From contig NZ_RCZD01000001.1 in NCBI RefSeq assembly GCF_006438725.1, positions 62,001 to 126,000 of the forward strand: a DNA stretch of 64,000 bases, given 5' to 3'. This document shows positions 53,816-62,808 of the stretch, piece after piece (the first letter of the stretch is position 1; every line of letters starts with the position of its first letter). Source of the DNA: Ewingella americana (GTDB lineage: Bacteria > Pseudomonadota > Gammaproteobacteria > Enterobacterales > Enterobacteriaceae). The translations under genes and the position numbers were made by a program. The notes under the pieces were generated by a model. The model was not told the DNA's origin and did no database searches. It saw only the letters and a program-made list of their open reading frames with translations.

Positions 53816-54328
53816 TCATAAAATGGTCTTTTTCATCACCCAAAGCCCGGTGGTTTGCGTTTCTGTAACATAAGCGCTTTCGCAATGGACGGACATCCCC
53901 TGTCGTTCGTAAAAATGAAGTGCGGTGGTATTACTTTGAAGTACGGTCAGCCAAAAACAGGATTGTTGACGCGCAATGGCCTGAGTTTGTGCGTGGGAAA
54001 ACAGCGCCGCACCCAAACCTCGTGATTTTGCCTCCGGCTGCAAATATAACTTACATAGCATCGCGCCCTGTTGGTCGCTCTCGGGAAGAGGCTGATGGTA
54101 ATGAACTTTGGCAAAGCCTGCCGTCTGCCCGTGATCGGTCGCCAGCCACCAGTCCTGCTGCGAGTCGCTCAAACCCTGCTGCAATGCAGGGATTGAGAAG
54201 TCGTTGTCCAGAAACTGATCCAACTCAGCGGCACTTTCCCAAAGCGCACCAAAATAGTGACGGTACGTGTCTATACCCACTTTCTGTAGCCGTTCAATAT
54301 CGGCAATATCCGCCTGACGAATCTGCAA
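53816..54328 (-). CDS. GNAT-family N-acetyltransferase
   Basis: This 170-residue protein has the acetyl-CoA-binding motif A LYLQPEAKSRGLGAALFSHAQ (Q/R-x-x-G-x-A/G pattern RGLGAA) and the C-terminal ALHFYERQGMSV. The start is TTG (54328), preceded by GGGAG. The substrate is unknown; close relatives include spermidine- and small-molecule acetyltransferases. Confidence 0.85.
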   Translation of the reverse strand: MQIRQADIADIERLQKVGIDTYRHYFGALWESAAELDQFLDNDFSIPALQQGLSDSQQDWWLATDHGQTAGFAKVHYHQPLPESDQQGAMLCKLYLQPEAKSRGLGAALFSHAQTQAIARQQSCFWLTVLQSNTTALHFYERQGMSVHCESAYVTETQTTGLWVMKKTIL

Positions 54329-54408
54329 ACTTTTTCTCCCGGTCTTTTTTTTACTACACTAGTAGCGCCGGTATCGGCACAGGATATCTTTTTAAAGGAG
54401 TCATTAAC

Positions 54409-55143
54409 ATGACGCAAAATATTTATGACGATCAGACGTTTTTCGAGGGTTATGCGCAGCTTAACCGCTCGGTGAATGGTCTGGAAGGGGCGCCGGAATG
54501 GCCTGCGCTGAAGGCGATGCTGCCGGATGTACAAAGTGCCAATGTGATTGATCTGGGCTGCGGTTATGGCTGGTTCTGTCGCCATGTCCGTGAACAGGGG
54601 GCCGCGCAGGTGCTGGGGCTGGACGTTTCTGAAAAGATGCTGAATAAAGCCCGCAGCATGACGGCCGACGCCGGCATCGAATACCGACGTGAAGACCTCG
54701 AACAGCTTAGACTGCCTGCCGAAACCTACTCGCTGGCCTACAGCTCTCTGACATTACACTACATTCAAGCGCTGCCGGAACTGTTGACTACCGTCTTTCA
54801 GTCACTGGTTCCTGGTGGTCATTTTGTCTTTTCCGCCGAGCACCCGATCTTCACCACGCCATCGCAACCCGGCTGGATAATCGGTAAAAATGGTGAGAAA
54901 ACCTGGCCAGTCGATGGCTATCAGCGCGAAGGCAAGCGTATTACCCACTGGTTTGCTGAAGGCGTGATCAAGCAGCATCGTAAACTGGCGACCTATATTA
55001 ATTTACTCATCAAAGCTGGATTTATGATCACGCATCTCGATGAATGGGGTCCGTCCGCTGAACAACTGATGTCTATTCCGGCATTGAGCGAGGAGGCCGA
55101 GCGTCCGATGATGTTCCTGCTTTCAGCACAAAAGCCCCGCTAA
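54409..55143 (+). CDS. Class I SAM-dependent methyltransferase
   Basis: This 244-residue protein has SAM motif I ANVIDLGCGYGWFCRHV (about 46-62), VLGLDVSEKML, and ETYSLAYSSLTLHYI (motif post-II). It resembles the MenG/UbiE-like and enterobacterial YafE-type enzymes, with the typical GWIIGKNGEKTWPVDGYQREGKR insert of a common uncharacterised subgroup. AAAGGAG precedes the ATG at 54409; the longer frame to 53920 is antisense to the acetyltransferase and is rejected. Single gene. Confidence 0.85.
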   Translation: MTQNIYDDQTFFEGYAQLNRSVNGLEGAPEWPALKAMLPDVQSANVIDLGCGYGWFCRHVREQGAAQVLGLDVSEKMLNKARSMTADAGIEYRREDLEQLRLPAETYSLAYSSLTLHYIQALPELLTTVFQSLVPGGHFVFSAEHPIFTTPSQPGWIIGKNGEKTWPVDGYQREGKRITHWFAEGVIKQHRKLATYINLLIKAGFMITHLDEWGPSAEQLMSIPALSEEAERPMMFLLSAQKPR

Positions 55144-55241
55144 TCCCCGCGTTAGCCTTATTGCTTTCTTTTAGCGCACTTTCTTTAAACGTTCTGGAAA
55201 ACAGACTTTTTAAGTCGGGAGGCTGGCTCCTCCCCGCGTGC

Positions 55242-55258
55242 CTTAAGGATTCCTTAAT
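55242..55258 (+). promoter_or_regulatory. BasR (PmrA) box of ybjG
   Basis: CTTAAG-GATTC-CTTAAT is an exact pair of PmrA half-sites with the required 5-bp spacer. A TATTAT element begins 10 bases downstream (55269-55274). ybjG is a known BasRS target in E. coli. The leader to the ybjG start would be about 200 bases; nothing else is seen in 55144-55478. Confidence 0.75.
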
Positions 55259-55478
55259 TTCATAGCCATATTATTAATCCCAAATCGAAACTATACCGCG
55301 CTTAAATGGGGCGGAATATTCAGACGAACTCCCTTTACCCTGCGCACCGCACAATTTAACGTTGGGCCGGCATTCAGTTTTTCTGAAGTGGGTTACTGAA
55401 CTATTTTACGGCTTCTTTTTGGCCAATATTGATGATGAGGGTATTGATGTTGCGGATAGATATTTCAAGGGAACACGC

Positions 55479-56084
55479 ATGGAACAGTTAAACCACCTGA
55501 TTTTTATCTGGATTAACGCCACGCCTGCGTCGCCACAGGTTATGATCAAATTTGCCACTTTTATGGCCAATGACATGATAATGATCGTGCCGTTGCTGAT
55601 TATCGGCCTATGGCTTTGGGGCGAACGCGAGCAAATAACGTCGCAGCGTACGTTGGTCAGTAAAACCGTTATTGCGCTATGTTTCGCCATGGCAACGGCC
55701 AAAACCCTGTCGATTTTATTCCCCCATGCACGTCCTTTTGTCGAAGGGTTCGGCTATAACTTCCTGCACCATGCACCCGATGACTCTTTCCCGAGCGATC
55801 ACGGTACGGCCATCTTCACCTTTGCGGTCGCCTTCCTGTGCTGGCACCGCGCGTGGTCAGGTGCACTACTGACCGTCACCGCGCTTGGAATTGCCTGGTC
55901 AAGAGTGTATCTCGGCGTACATTGGCCGATGGATATGGTCGGTGGCTTACTGGTCGGTATGTTGGGCTGCATGTTTGCCCAACTGGTATGGAATCTGTTT
56001 GGAGAGCAAATCTCCGGCGGGATGGATAAAATTTATCGTTTCAGTTTTGCGATTCCCATCCGCAAAGGCTGGGTCCGCGGTTAA
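55479..56084 (+). CDS. ybjG: YbjG, undecaprenyl-diphosphatase (PAP2 family)
   Basis: This 201-residue inner-membrane PAP2 phosphatase has the three signature motifs K-x6-RP (KTLSILFPHARP), PSDHG and SRVYLGVHWPMD, all intact. It recycles undecaprenyl diphosphate to the monophosphate carrier lipid for peptidoglycan and O-antigen synthesis and adds to bacitracin resistance. The start at 55479 (MEQLNHLIF) follows AAGGGA and aligns with E. coli YbjG; the longer frame is in the leader. Confidence 0.94.
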   Translation: MEQLNHLIFIWINATPASPQVMIKFATFMANDMIMIVPLLIIGLWLWGEREQITSQRTLVSKTVIALCFAMATAKTLSILFPHARPFVEGFGYNFLHHAPDDSFPSDHGTAIFTFAVAFLCWHRAWSGALLTVTALGIAWSRVYLGVHWPMDMVGGLLVGMLGCMFAQLVWNLFGEQISGGMDKIYRFSFAIPIRKGWVRG

Positions 56085-56104
56085 GCACTGCGGAAATACC
56101 CCGT

Positions 56105-56130
56105 TAAGGGCGCAGCCTTCTGCGCCCTTA
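56105..56130. terminator. Bidirectional terminator between ybjG and dacC
   Basis: A perfect 11-bp stem TAAGGGCGCAG/CTGCGCCCTTA around the loop CCTT lies in the 52-bp gap between two convergent genes. Confidence 0.85.
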
Positions 56131-56136
56131 TTCAAC

Positions 56137-57348
56137 TTATTTACTGAAGATTGACCCAAACAGCCCGGTGATTTTCATCATGACGAAATCCCAGATACGG
56201 CTAAAGAATCCCCCCTCTTTGACCTCTTTCAATGCCACCAGCGGACGCTGGTCGACAACTTTGCCATCCAGGCTGAAGTCTATCGTTCCTACCACCTGGT
56301 TTTTCGCCAGCGGCGCTTCAAGTTGTTTGTTGGTTAGCGTAAAGCTGGCTTTCAGATTTTTCAGTTGCCCTTTCGGGGTGGTCAGCGAGGCATTTTCAGC
56401 CACGCCGAGTGGCACCATCTTGTCTTCACCAAACCAGACCCGCTGGCTGGTGAATGCATCACCGGCTTTAATAGGTGTCAGTGTTTCGAAGAAACGGAAG
56501 CCCCAGGTCAGCAAACTTTCACTTTCGTTAAACCGGATACGATCGCTTGGTGCACCCATCACGACCGCAATCAGACGCATCCCGCTGGGGTCACTGGCTG
56601 AAGAGACCAGATTGTAACCCGCACCGGAGGTGAAGCCGGTTTTGATGCCGTCTACGTTCAGATTGGTGTTCCACAACAAACGGTTGCGGTTAATCTGGCG
56701 GATATGGTTGAAGGTGAACTCTTTCTCTTTATGCAGCGCATACTCTTCCGGCGTATCGCGGATCAACGCCTGAGACAGCAACGCCATATCAAGCGCCGAG
56801 CTGTATTGCCCGTCGGCATCCAGACCGTGCACCGTTTTGAAATGGGTATTTTCCAGTTTCAGCTGCTGACCGTAGTGGTTCATCAGGCTGACGAAAGAGT
56901 CCTGGCTGCCTGCCACATAGTCGGCCAGCGCGATGCTGGCATCGTTACCAGACTGAATAACAATGCCTTTATTCAATTCGGAAACCGGGACTTTATCACC
57001 CGGTTTGAGAAACATCAGCGACGACCCGCGCAGCACCGGGTTACCGGTGGCCCAGGCATCCTGCCCTACGGTGACCATGTCATCCGGCGTCACTTTGCCA
57101 GATTTGATGGCCTGACCGACCACGTAGCTGACCATGATTTTCGTCAGGCTTGCAGGGTCAAGACGGGCATCAGGATTTGATTCAGCCAGCACTTTGCCGC
57201 TGTTGTAATCCATCAGCACCCAGGATTTAGCGTTTATCTGCGGGGCGGCCGGGTTGGTATCTGCCTGAGCAGCAGGAAGCGCCAGCAGCATCACACTGCC
57301 GCCGAGCGCACAAAGGAAGGTCCGTTGGAATTTAGGAGAAATTGTCAT
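56137..57348 (-). CDS. dacC: DacC, D-alanyl-D-alanine carboxypeptidase (PBP6)
   Basis: This 403-residue class C penicillin-binding protein has a signal peptide ([20 protein letters not shown], cleavage near AQAD), catalytic SxxK at Ser67-Lys70 (DPASLTKIM), SGN (IQSGNDAS) and KTG ([13 protein letters not shown]). There is a beta-domain and a C-terminal amphipathic membrane anchor ([16 protein letters not shown]). It trims the terminal D-Ala of pentapeptides. The start at 57348 is preferred; the longer frame begins with TTG. Confidence 0.94.
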   Translation of the reverse strand: MTISPKFQRTFLCALGGSVMLLALPAAQADTNPAAPQINAKSWVLMDYNSGKVLAESNPDARLDPASLTKIMVSYVVGQAIKSGKVTPDDMVTVGQDAWATGNPVLRGSSLMFLKPGDKVPVSELNKGIVIQSGNDASIALADYVAGSQDSFVSLMNHYGQQLKLENTHFKTVHGLDADGQYSSALDMALLSQALIRDTPEEYALHKEKEFTFNHIRQINRNRLLWNTNLNVDGIKTGFTSGAGYNLVSSASDPSGMRLIAVVMGAPSDRIRFNESESLLTWGFRFFETLTPIKAGDAFTSQRVWFGEDKMVPLGVAENASLTTPKGQLKNLKASFTLTNKQLEAPLAKNQVVGTIDFSLDGKVVDQRPLVALKEVKEGGFFSRIWDFVMMKITGLFGSIFSK

Positions 57349-57676
57349 AGGTTTATCAGCGCTTTTGTCCGGGTAACTGAAATTTATCTTATCTTTCAAA
57401 CAGGTTCACGACTTGACGTTAAGAAGTTCGCCGATGTTAAAAACTACCGGTTTATACACCGTGAAGGAACCATTGCAATGTAAAGATTCTTAGAATAGTG
57501 CTCATTTCTACCCTTGATGGTTTTTCACACTCACTTTTTATTCTGCCAGGTGGTCTTGACCGCGCGCGGCGAGTGGGGCAAGTTTGTGCCACAGCATCAT
57601 ACAATTTTCGATAACTATAAGACGCTTATCAGCAATCAATGTGCAACGTTTTATGTTAAAAAACGGAGAAAACCGC

Positions 57677-58018
57677 GTGACAGGACTGGTGATTAAAGCA
57701 TTGATTGGCGCACTGATGGTGATAGCGATAGGAATATTATCGAAAACGCGGAATTATTACCTCGCCGGTTTACTGCCACTGTTTCCCACTTTTGCGTTGA
57801 TCGCACATTATGTCGTGGGCACGGAGCGCAATATTGACGCGCTGCGCAACACCATCATCTTTGGCCTGTGGGGCGTGATCCCTTACATGGTTTATCTGAT
57901 TTCGCTCTATTTTTTCATCGCCTGGATGAAACTGCCCTACGCCCTGCTCAGCGGCGTGATCTGCTGGTCACTGGCGGCGTGGCTGCTTATCTCCCTGTGG
58001 GCACGCTTTCACGCCTGA
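57677..58018 (+). CDS. ydgC: YdgC, GlpM-family membrane protein
   Basis: This 113-residue protein has three to four membrane helices. GLVIKALIGALMVIAIGILS and KTRNYYLAGLLPLFPTFALIAHYVVG match E. coli YdgC and Pseudomonas GlpM, the latter linked to alginate production and glycerol-3-phosphate metabolism; the mechanism is unknown. The start is GTG at 57677, 8 bases after GGAG; an ATG at 57653 is possible. Its stop is three bases from the convergent LysR gene. Confidence 0.85.
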   Translation: MTGLVIKALIGALMVIAIGILSKTRNYYLAGLLPLFPTFALIAHYVVGTERNIDALRNTIIFGLWGVIPYMVYLISLYFFIAWMKLPYALLSGVICWSLAAWLLISLWARFHA

Positions 58019-58021
58019 GAC

Positions 58022-58945
58022 CTAAAGACCAAACTCGGTGCGAAACACGTCACCTTCGGTCGTCAGTTCATCGCGGACAAACTCAATAAACTGGCTGAGC
58101 ATCGCTGAACGCCTTTTGCCTGCGACGGTTTGCAACTGCAACGTACGTTGGCTGAGTTGCTCAATATTCACCGGTTTCACACAAAGCCCGTCGCGGCGTG
58201 CTTTATACAAAATGGAAAAATGACTGCAAGCTACAATGGCGCCCGGCGTATGCAGCATAAAATCATATAGCGTTGAGAAACGGTTACAGCTGAGTGCCGG
58301 CTCAAGAAATATCCCGCTCATCCGGCATGATAAATCAAACAGTTGACGGATTGTGCTGCCCGGTTCGTTCATGGCCAACGGATAAGGGTGTAAATCGGTC
58401 AGCTGTAATGCGGTGGTCGCCAACGGATGGTCGGCGCGCATCACCATTCTCACCGGAGCCGGAAAGGTCGCGATCACCTCAACACCCCGTTCGGCGGTCA
58501 GGCTGAACTGCAACGCGAGCTCACTTTCACCGCTACGGATCATCTCAGCGACCTGCAGCGCGGTACCCACATTCAGCGAAAACATCACGCCAGGGTTACG
58601 CTGACGAAAGCGAATAAACAGCTGTGGCAACAGGTCAAATGCCGGCCCGTCAGTACATGCCATGCGGATAACGGTTCGCCGCACGGCATTCAGCCCCTTA
58701 ATCTCTGCGATGGCATGCTCCATGTCCATCATGCTTTTGAGTACATGATTTTCGAGGATCTGCCCGGCGTCATTGAGCACCATCCCACGGGCATGACGCT
58801 CAAAAAGCTTCGCCCCGATACGCTCTTCAAGCCGCTGGATCTGCCGGCTTATCGCCGATACCGCCACAAATAATTGTTTACTGGCCGCGCTCAACGACCC
58901 CGTGTGGGCAACAGCCAAAAAATAGCGAATCTCCGTACTTTGCAT
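58022..58945 (-). CDS. LysR-family transcriptional regulator
   Basis: This 307-residue protein has an N-terminal winged helix (EIRYFLAVAHTGSLSAASKQLFVAVSAISRQIQRLEERIGAKLFER) and a periplasmic-binding-like effector domain. It diverges from the M20 peptidase-MFS pair across a 153-bp gap, the usual arrangement for a LysR regulator controlling its neighbour. The effector is unknown; the C-terminal region resembles regulators of amino-acid and hydantoin catabolism. Confidence 0.9.
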   Translation of the reverse strand: MQSTEIRYFLAVAHTGSLSAASKQLFVAVSAISRQIQRLEERIGAKLFERHARGMVLNDAGQILENHVLKSMMDMEHAIAEIKGLNAVRRTVIRMACTDGPAFDLLPQLFIRFRQRNPGVMFSLNVGTALQVAEMIRSGESELALQFSLTAERGVEVIATFPAPVRMVMRADHPLATTALQLTDLHPYPLAMNEPGSTIRQLFDLSCRMSGIFLEPALSCNRFSTLYDFMLHTPGAIVACSHFSILYKARRDGLCVKPVNIEQLSQRTLQLQTVAGKRRSAMLSQFIEFVRDELTTEGDVFRTEFGL

Positions 58946-59098
58946 CTTATCTCCCCTGCCTCATAAACGTGCAAACCAGCATTGCATAAAAAGCAAAGCC
59001 TGGTTGCAATTATTATTATTGTGGCAACGCTGCGTATTCGTTTAGATAACATTGGTAACAAAATCGATAAAAAAACAACCAACACAACGGACAACTCA

Positions 59099-60526
59099 AT
59101 GACAGCGGATAAAGCAGCAGCGCAGGCTCTGGCCTGGTTCGACAGGGGTGAATTTAAAGCGACACTGGCTCGCCGCGTGGCACTGGCCACCGAAAGCCAA
59201 AGCAGCACGCGTGACGCCGTGCTGGTACGCTATTTTGACGACGAAATAAAACCGGCGCTATCTGCCATGGGCTTCTCACTGCTCAGCGTAGATAATCCTC
59301 GCGCCGCCCACCGTCCGTTTCTGATAGCCAGCCGGATTGAAGACCCCGCCCTCCCCACTCTGCTCACTTACGGCCATGGTGACGTGGTATTTGGCGACGA
59401 TGAACATTGGCGCGAGGGGCTAACACCCTGGCAACTGGTGGAGGAAAATGACCGCTGGTATGGCCGCGGTACTGCCGATAATAAAGGCCAACACAGTATC
59501 AATATCGCCGCGCTGGAACAGATTTTTCTGGCCCGTGGCGGGCGTTTAGGATTCAACTGCAAAGTATTGTTTGAGATGGGCGAGGAGATCAGTTCCCCAG
59601 GCCTGGCTGATTTATGCCGCGATCACGCCGAGGCACTCAGCGCAGATCTGTTGATCGCCTCGGATGGCCCGCGTTTGAGCGCCGCCCGTCCCACACTGTT
59701 TCTTGGCTCACGCGGGGCGGTCAATTTTCGCCTGAGCATTAATGCCCGTGACAACGCCTACCACTCCGGCAATTGGGGCGGTTTGTTGACCAACCCCGGC
59801 ACCCAACTGGCCAATGCACTGGCTTGTCTGGTTAATCAGCACGGTCAGTTACTGATCGATGCCCTGAAGCCTCCCGCTGTCAGCCCACAGATTCGCCAGA
59901 TCCTCAGTGATATCGACGTGGGCGGCGGTGAAACAGACCCACCCATTGATCCCCTCTGGGGCGAACCCGGACTGACCCCCACTGAACGCCTGTATGCCTG
60001 GAACCAACTGGAGGTGCTCTCGTTCCTGACCGGCAACCCGCAGCGACCGATGAATGCGATCCCAGGCCTGGCAACCGCCGTGTGTCAGCTACGTTTTGTG
60101 GTCGGCACCGATTGGGAAAACCTGGCGCAGCATGTACGGGCGCATCTCGATGCTCGGGGGTTTTCTCAGGTCGAGGTCGAATTTATGCGCGGCTCGCCCG
60201 CCACCCGTTTCGACCCGACTGACCCGCTGGTCGGTTGGGCGCTCGGTGTGATGCAACACAGCTGCGGTAAAAAACCGGCCCTGTTACCCAATCTTGGCGG
60301 CTCGCTGCCTAATGATGTGTTCTCCGACATCCTCGGACTGCCGACCCTGTGGGTACCCCATTCTTATCCGGCATGCGGCCAGCATGGCGTGAATGAACAT
60401 ATGCTGCGCTCGGTCGCGCGCGAAGGGCTGGAGATCATGACCCGACTGTTGTGGGACCTGGGCGAACAGGGCACCTCACTGCTACAACAACACCGGCAAC
60501 ACGCCACTCTCGGAGGTGCGCGATGA
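59099..60526 (+). CDS. M20-family metallopeptidase
   Basis: This 475-residue dinuclear-zinc hydrolase has ligands/catalytic residues His93 and Asp95 (YGHGDVV), Asp127 (GRGTADNKG), Glu162-Glu163 (EMGEEISSPG) and a C-terminal His in GQHGVNEHM. This fits the dipeptidase/acetylornithine deacetylase group. A dimerisation domain lies at about 225-330. The start at 59099 (MTADKAAAQALAWF) has a weak ribosome site; the frame opens 117 bases earlier. Its stop overlaps the transporter start. The substrate is probably a peptide or N-acyl amino acid (inference). Confidence 0.87.
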   Translation: MTADKAAAQALAWFDRGEFKATLARRVALATESQSSTRDAVLVRYFDDEIKPALSAMGFSLLSVDNPRAAHRPFLIASRIEDPALPTLLTYGHGDVVFGDDEHWREGLTPWQLVEENDRWYGRGTADNKGQHSINIAALEQIFLARGGRLGFNCKVLFEMGEEISSPGLADLCRDHAEALSADLLIASDGPRLSAARPTLFLGSRGAVNFRLSINARDNAYHSGNWGGLLTNPGTQLANALACLVNQHGQLLIDALKPPAVSPQIRQILSDIDVGGGETDPPIDPLWGEPGLTPTERLYAWNQLEVLSFLTGNPQRPMNAIPGLATAVCQLRFVVGTDWENLAQHVRAHLDARGFSQVEVEFMRGSPATRFDPTDPLVGWALGVMQHSCGKKPALLPNLGGSLPNDVFSDILGLPTLWVPHSYPACGQHGVNEHMLRSVAREGLEIMTRLLWDLGEQGTSLLQQHRQHATLGGAR

Positions 60527-61809
60527 ACTCTTCCTCCGCTCACATCCCGGCGCTCAGTACCGCATCCCCCGGCAAACCTAGCCTGGTAAAAACGCTGTTT
60601 GCTACCTGTATCGGCAATGCGCTGGAATGGTTTGATATCGCCATTTATGGCTTCTTTGCCAGCTACATTGCCCACGCCTACTTTCCCGCCGCTGACCCCA
60701 CGGTGTCCTTATTGCTGGCCTTCGGCAGCTTTGGCGTCTCTTTCCTTATCAGACCGCTGGGCGCGATTGTCTTAGGCGCCTATGCCGACCGGCATGGCCG
60801 CAAAGCCTCGTTGCTGATGTCGATAAGCCTGATGATGTTAGGTGGGTTGATCATCGTCCTCACGCCCTCTTACGCGACCCTTGGCGTCGCAGCCCCCCTG
60901 CTGATTCTACTTGCACGTCTGATTCAGGGATTCTCCGCAGGCGGTGAATTTGGTAGTTCCACCGCTTTTCTGGTTGAGCATTTCCCAGAACGCAAAGCCT
61001 TTATCGCCAGTTGGCAGTTTGCCACTCAGGGGGCCAGCACGCTGATGGCCTCAGCGTTTGGTTTGGGATTGGCACACGTATTAACCGAAACTCAATTACA
61101 GGACTGGGGATGGCGCATTCCGTTTGTTTTCGGCCTGCTGATCGGGCCGGTGGGTTTGTACATTCGCCGTCATATTCATGAATCGGAAAGTTTCCAGAAA
61201 GCAGAGAAAAACCATTCACCGTTAAAGCAGATCGTTCGGGCGCAGAAATCCCTGTTCTTCATTGCCGTCGGGCTGATGGTGGTCTCCACTGCCATCAATT
61301 ATATGCTCAACTACGTCCCCACTTACGCCACCAAAACACTGCATCTGCCGCCTTCGGTCGGTTTTAGCGCCACACTGGTTGCCGGGATCATTCTTACCGT
61401 GGTGACACCGTTGATGGGGCTGTGGGCAGAAAAAATCGGGCGTTTACCTCTAATGTGGGGGTCACTGATCCTGCTGTTAATCACCATCTATCCGGCGTTC
61501 TGGTTGATGTTGCAATACACCTCTGCACTGTCGCTGATTCTGCTGATTGGCTGGCTGGCCCTGTTAAAATCCGTCTATTTCTCAACCGTGCCCTCGATGA
61601 TGGCAGACCTATTCCCAGTCGGCACTCGCGCCAGTGGGATGGCGATCAGTTACAACGTAGCCGTCACCGTTTTCGGTGGTTTTGCCCCCTTCATCTGCAC
61701 CCTGCTTATCTCGATGACCGGCAGCAGCCTGGCGCCCGGTTACTATTTAATGGCAGTTGCCCTGCTCAGTGTATGGGCTTTATTACGGGCGCAGAAGTTA
61801 CAGCGATAA
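60523..61809 (+). CDS. MFS transporter, metabolite:H+ symporter (MHS) family
   Basis: This 428-residue protein has twelve membrane helices. The MHS signature GNALEWFDIAIYGFFASYIAHAYFP, the loop 2-3 motif GAYADRHGRKASLL and RLIQGFSAGGEFGSSTAFLVEHF are clear. Relatives carry citrate, proline/betaine, ketoglutarate or shikimate with protons. GGAGG precedes an ATG that overlaps the peptidase stop (ATGA), so both are coupled. It probably imports the substrate of the M20 enzyme. Confidence 0.9.
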   Translation: MNSSSAHIPALSTASPGKPSLVKTLFATCIGNALEWFDIAIYGFFASYIAHAYFPAADPTVSLLLAFGSFGVSFLIRPLGAIVLGAYADRHGRKASLLMSISLMMLGGLIIVLTPSYATLGVAAPLLILLARLIQGFSAGGEFGSSTAFLVEHFPERKAFIASWQFATQGASTLMASAFGLGLAHVLTETQLQDWGWRIPFVFGLLIGPVGLYIRRHIHESESFQKAEKNHSPLKQIVRAQKSLFFIAVGLMVVSTAINYMLNYVPTYATKTLHLPPSVGFSATLVAGIILTVVTPLMGLWAEKIGRLPLMWGSLILLLITIYPAFWLMLQYTSALSLILLIGWLALLKSVYFSTVPSMMADLFPVGTRASGMAISYNVAVTVFGGFAPFICTLLISMTGSSLAPGYYLMAVALLSVWALLRAQKLQR

Positions 61810-61919
61810 AGCGCACAGCGGTAAAAACAGGGATGCATAATGCCTTTTTCGCGCCTATAGTCTCAGCGAGCTTTTTAAAAATTGTCTTTATAAGTCAACT
61901 CATTCAGGGAGTCGTAAAC

Positions 61920-62540
61920 ATGCTGACGGTGTGGGGTCGTGAGAACTCGACCAATGTGAAAAAGGTGCTATGGCTGCTGGATGAACTCGGTGAAATGTAC
62001 CAGCTGATTAATGCGGGCGGTGCCTATGGCAAAGTCAACGAGCCGCTTTACTTGTCACTTAATCCAAACGGGCTGGTGCCTTGTCTGCAAGATGAAGACT
62101 TTATTTTGTGGGAATCGAATGCCATTTTGCGCTATCTGGCAGAACGTTCGGGCAATCCGGCGTTTTGGGGCAGTAATACTCAGCAGCGCGCGGCGGCAGA
62201 CAAATGGCTTGATTGGGTAAGCAGTTCACTTCCCACGCCTTTCCGTCAGGTATTTGTGAATTTGGTACGCACACCGGAAGATCAGCGCGATATGGCTGCC
62301 GTCGCCAGCGGAATGGCGACGTTTGAAAAACTGTGGACGGTAGTGGACGCCGTACTGGCCAAGCAGACATGGTTGTCAGGTGATAAATTTGGCCTGGGGG
62401 ATATTCCAATGGGCTGTTTCGCTTACGCCTGGTTTGAGCTGGATATCCAACGTCAGTCGCAACCGAACCTGGAGCGTTGGTACCAGCAACTGACCCAGCG
62501 TCCGGCCTACCGTAAGCGGGTAATGATCCCACTGAGTTAA
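61920..62540 (+). CDS. Glutathione S-transferase family protein
   Basis: This 206-residue protein has an N-terminal thioredoxin-like domain (LTVWGRENSTNVKKVLWLLDELG with the catalytic Ser of STN, NPNGLVPCLQDEDFILWESNAILRYLAE) and a helical C-terminal domain (LGDIPMGCFAYAWFELD). This is the beta/theta-like type common in enterobacteria. AGGGAG precedes the ATG at 61920; the long frame upstream lies inside the transporter gene. Substrate unknown. Confidence 0.9.
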   Translation: MLTVWGRENSTNVKKVLWLLDELGEMYQLINAGGAYGKVNEPLYLSLNPNGLVPCLQDEDFILWESNAILRYLAERSGNPAFWGSNTQQRAAADKWLDWVSSSLPTPFRQVFVNLVRTPEDQRDMAAVASGMATFEKLWTVVDAVLAKQTWLSGDKFGLGDIPMGCFAYAWFELDIQRQSQPNLERWYQQLTQRPAYRKRVMIPLS

Positions 62541-62550
62541 TCCTTATTTT

Positions 62551-62576
62551 GGGCCGGACATTTACTGTTCCGGCCC
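62551..62576 (+). terminator. Hairpin downstream of the GST gene
   Basis: GGGCCGGA (62551-62558) pairs perfectly with TCCGGCCC (62569-62576), ten bases after the stop. There is no T-run after it, so it may protect the 3' end rather than terminate alone. Confidence 0.5.
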
Positions 62577-62610
62577 CCTTCCTCCTCAAAACTCTCCTCG
62601 TCAGCCGGTC

Positions 62611-62627
62611 TATTCCAAACAGGAATA
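62611..62627. promoter_or_regulatory. Inverted repeat upstream of the sugar-binding protein gene
   Basis: TATTCC-AAACA-GGAATA is a perfect 6-bp inverted repeat about 180 bases before the start at 62809. A TATACT element follows at about 62643. It is a possible operator for a local regulator. The rest of the 268-bp gap shows no gene. Confidence 0.4.
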
Positions 62628-62808
62628 ACGCGAGTACGAAATATACTAACCACAGATCATTCCCTATTTATTAACAACTGGGTAGACTGCTTCGACAGAT
62701 GGACGTCTGGACAGACAGACTTCTGCACATCCTCATATTGGGTGGCTCATGTTGAGCTCCCGTAAACCACCTTGCGAAATCGTGTTCGCTGCCCTGCCGG
62801 AGTAGTTA

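Noticed and set aside
53920-54408. N-terminal extension of the methyltransferase at 54409
   Set aside because: This part is antisense to the acetyltransferase gene; AAAGGAG and an ATG at 54409 give the proper start.
61422-61919. N-terminal extension of the glutathione transferase
   Set aside because: It lies inside the MFS transporter gene in another frame; AGGGAG-ATG at 61920 fits the GST fold.
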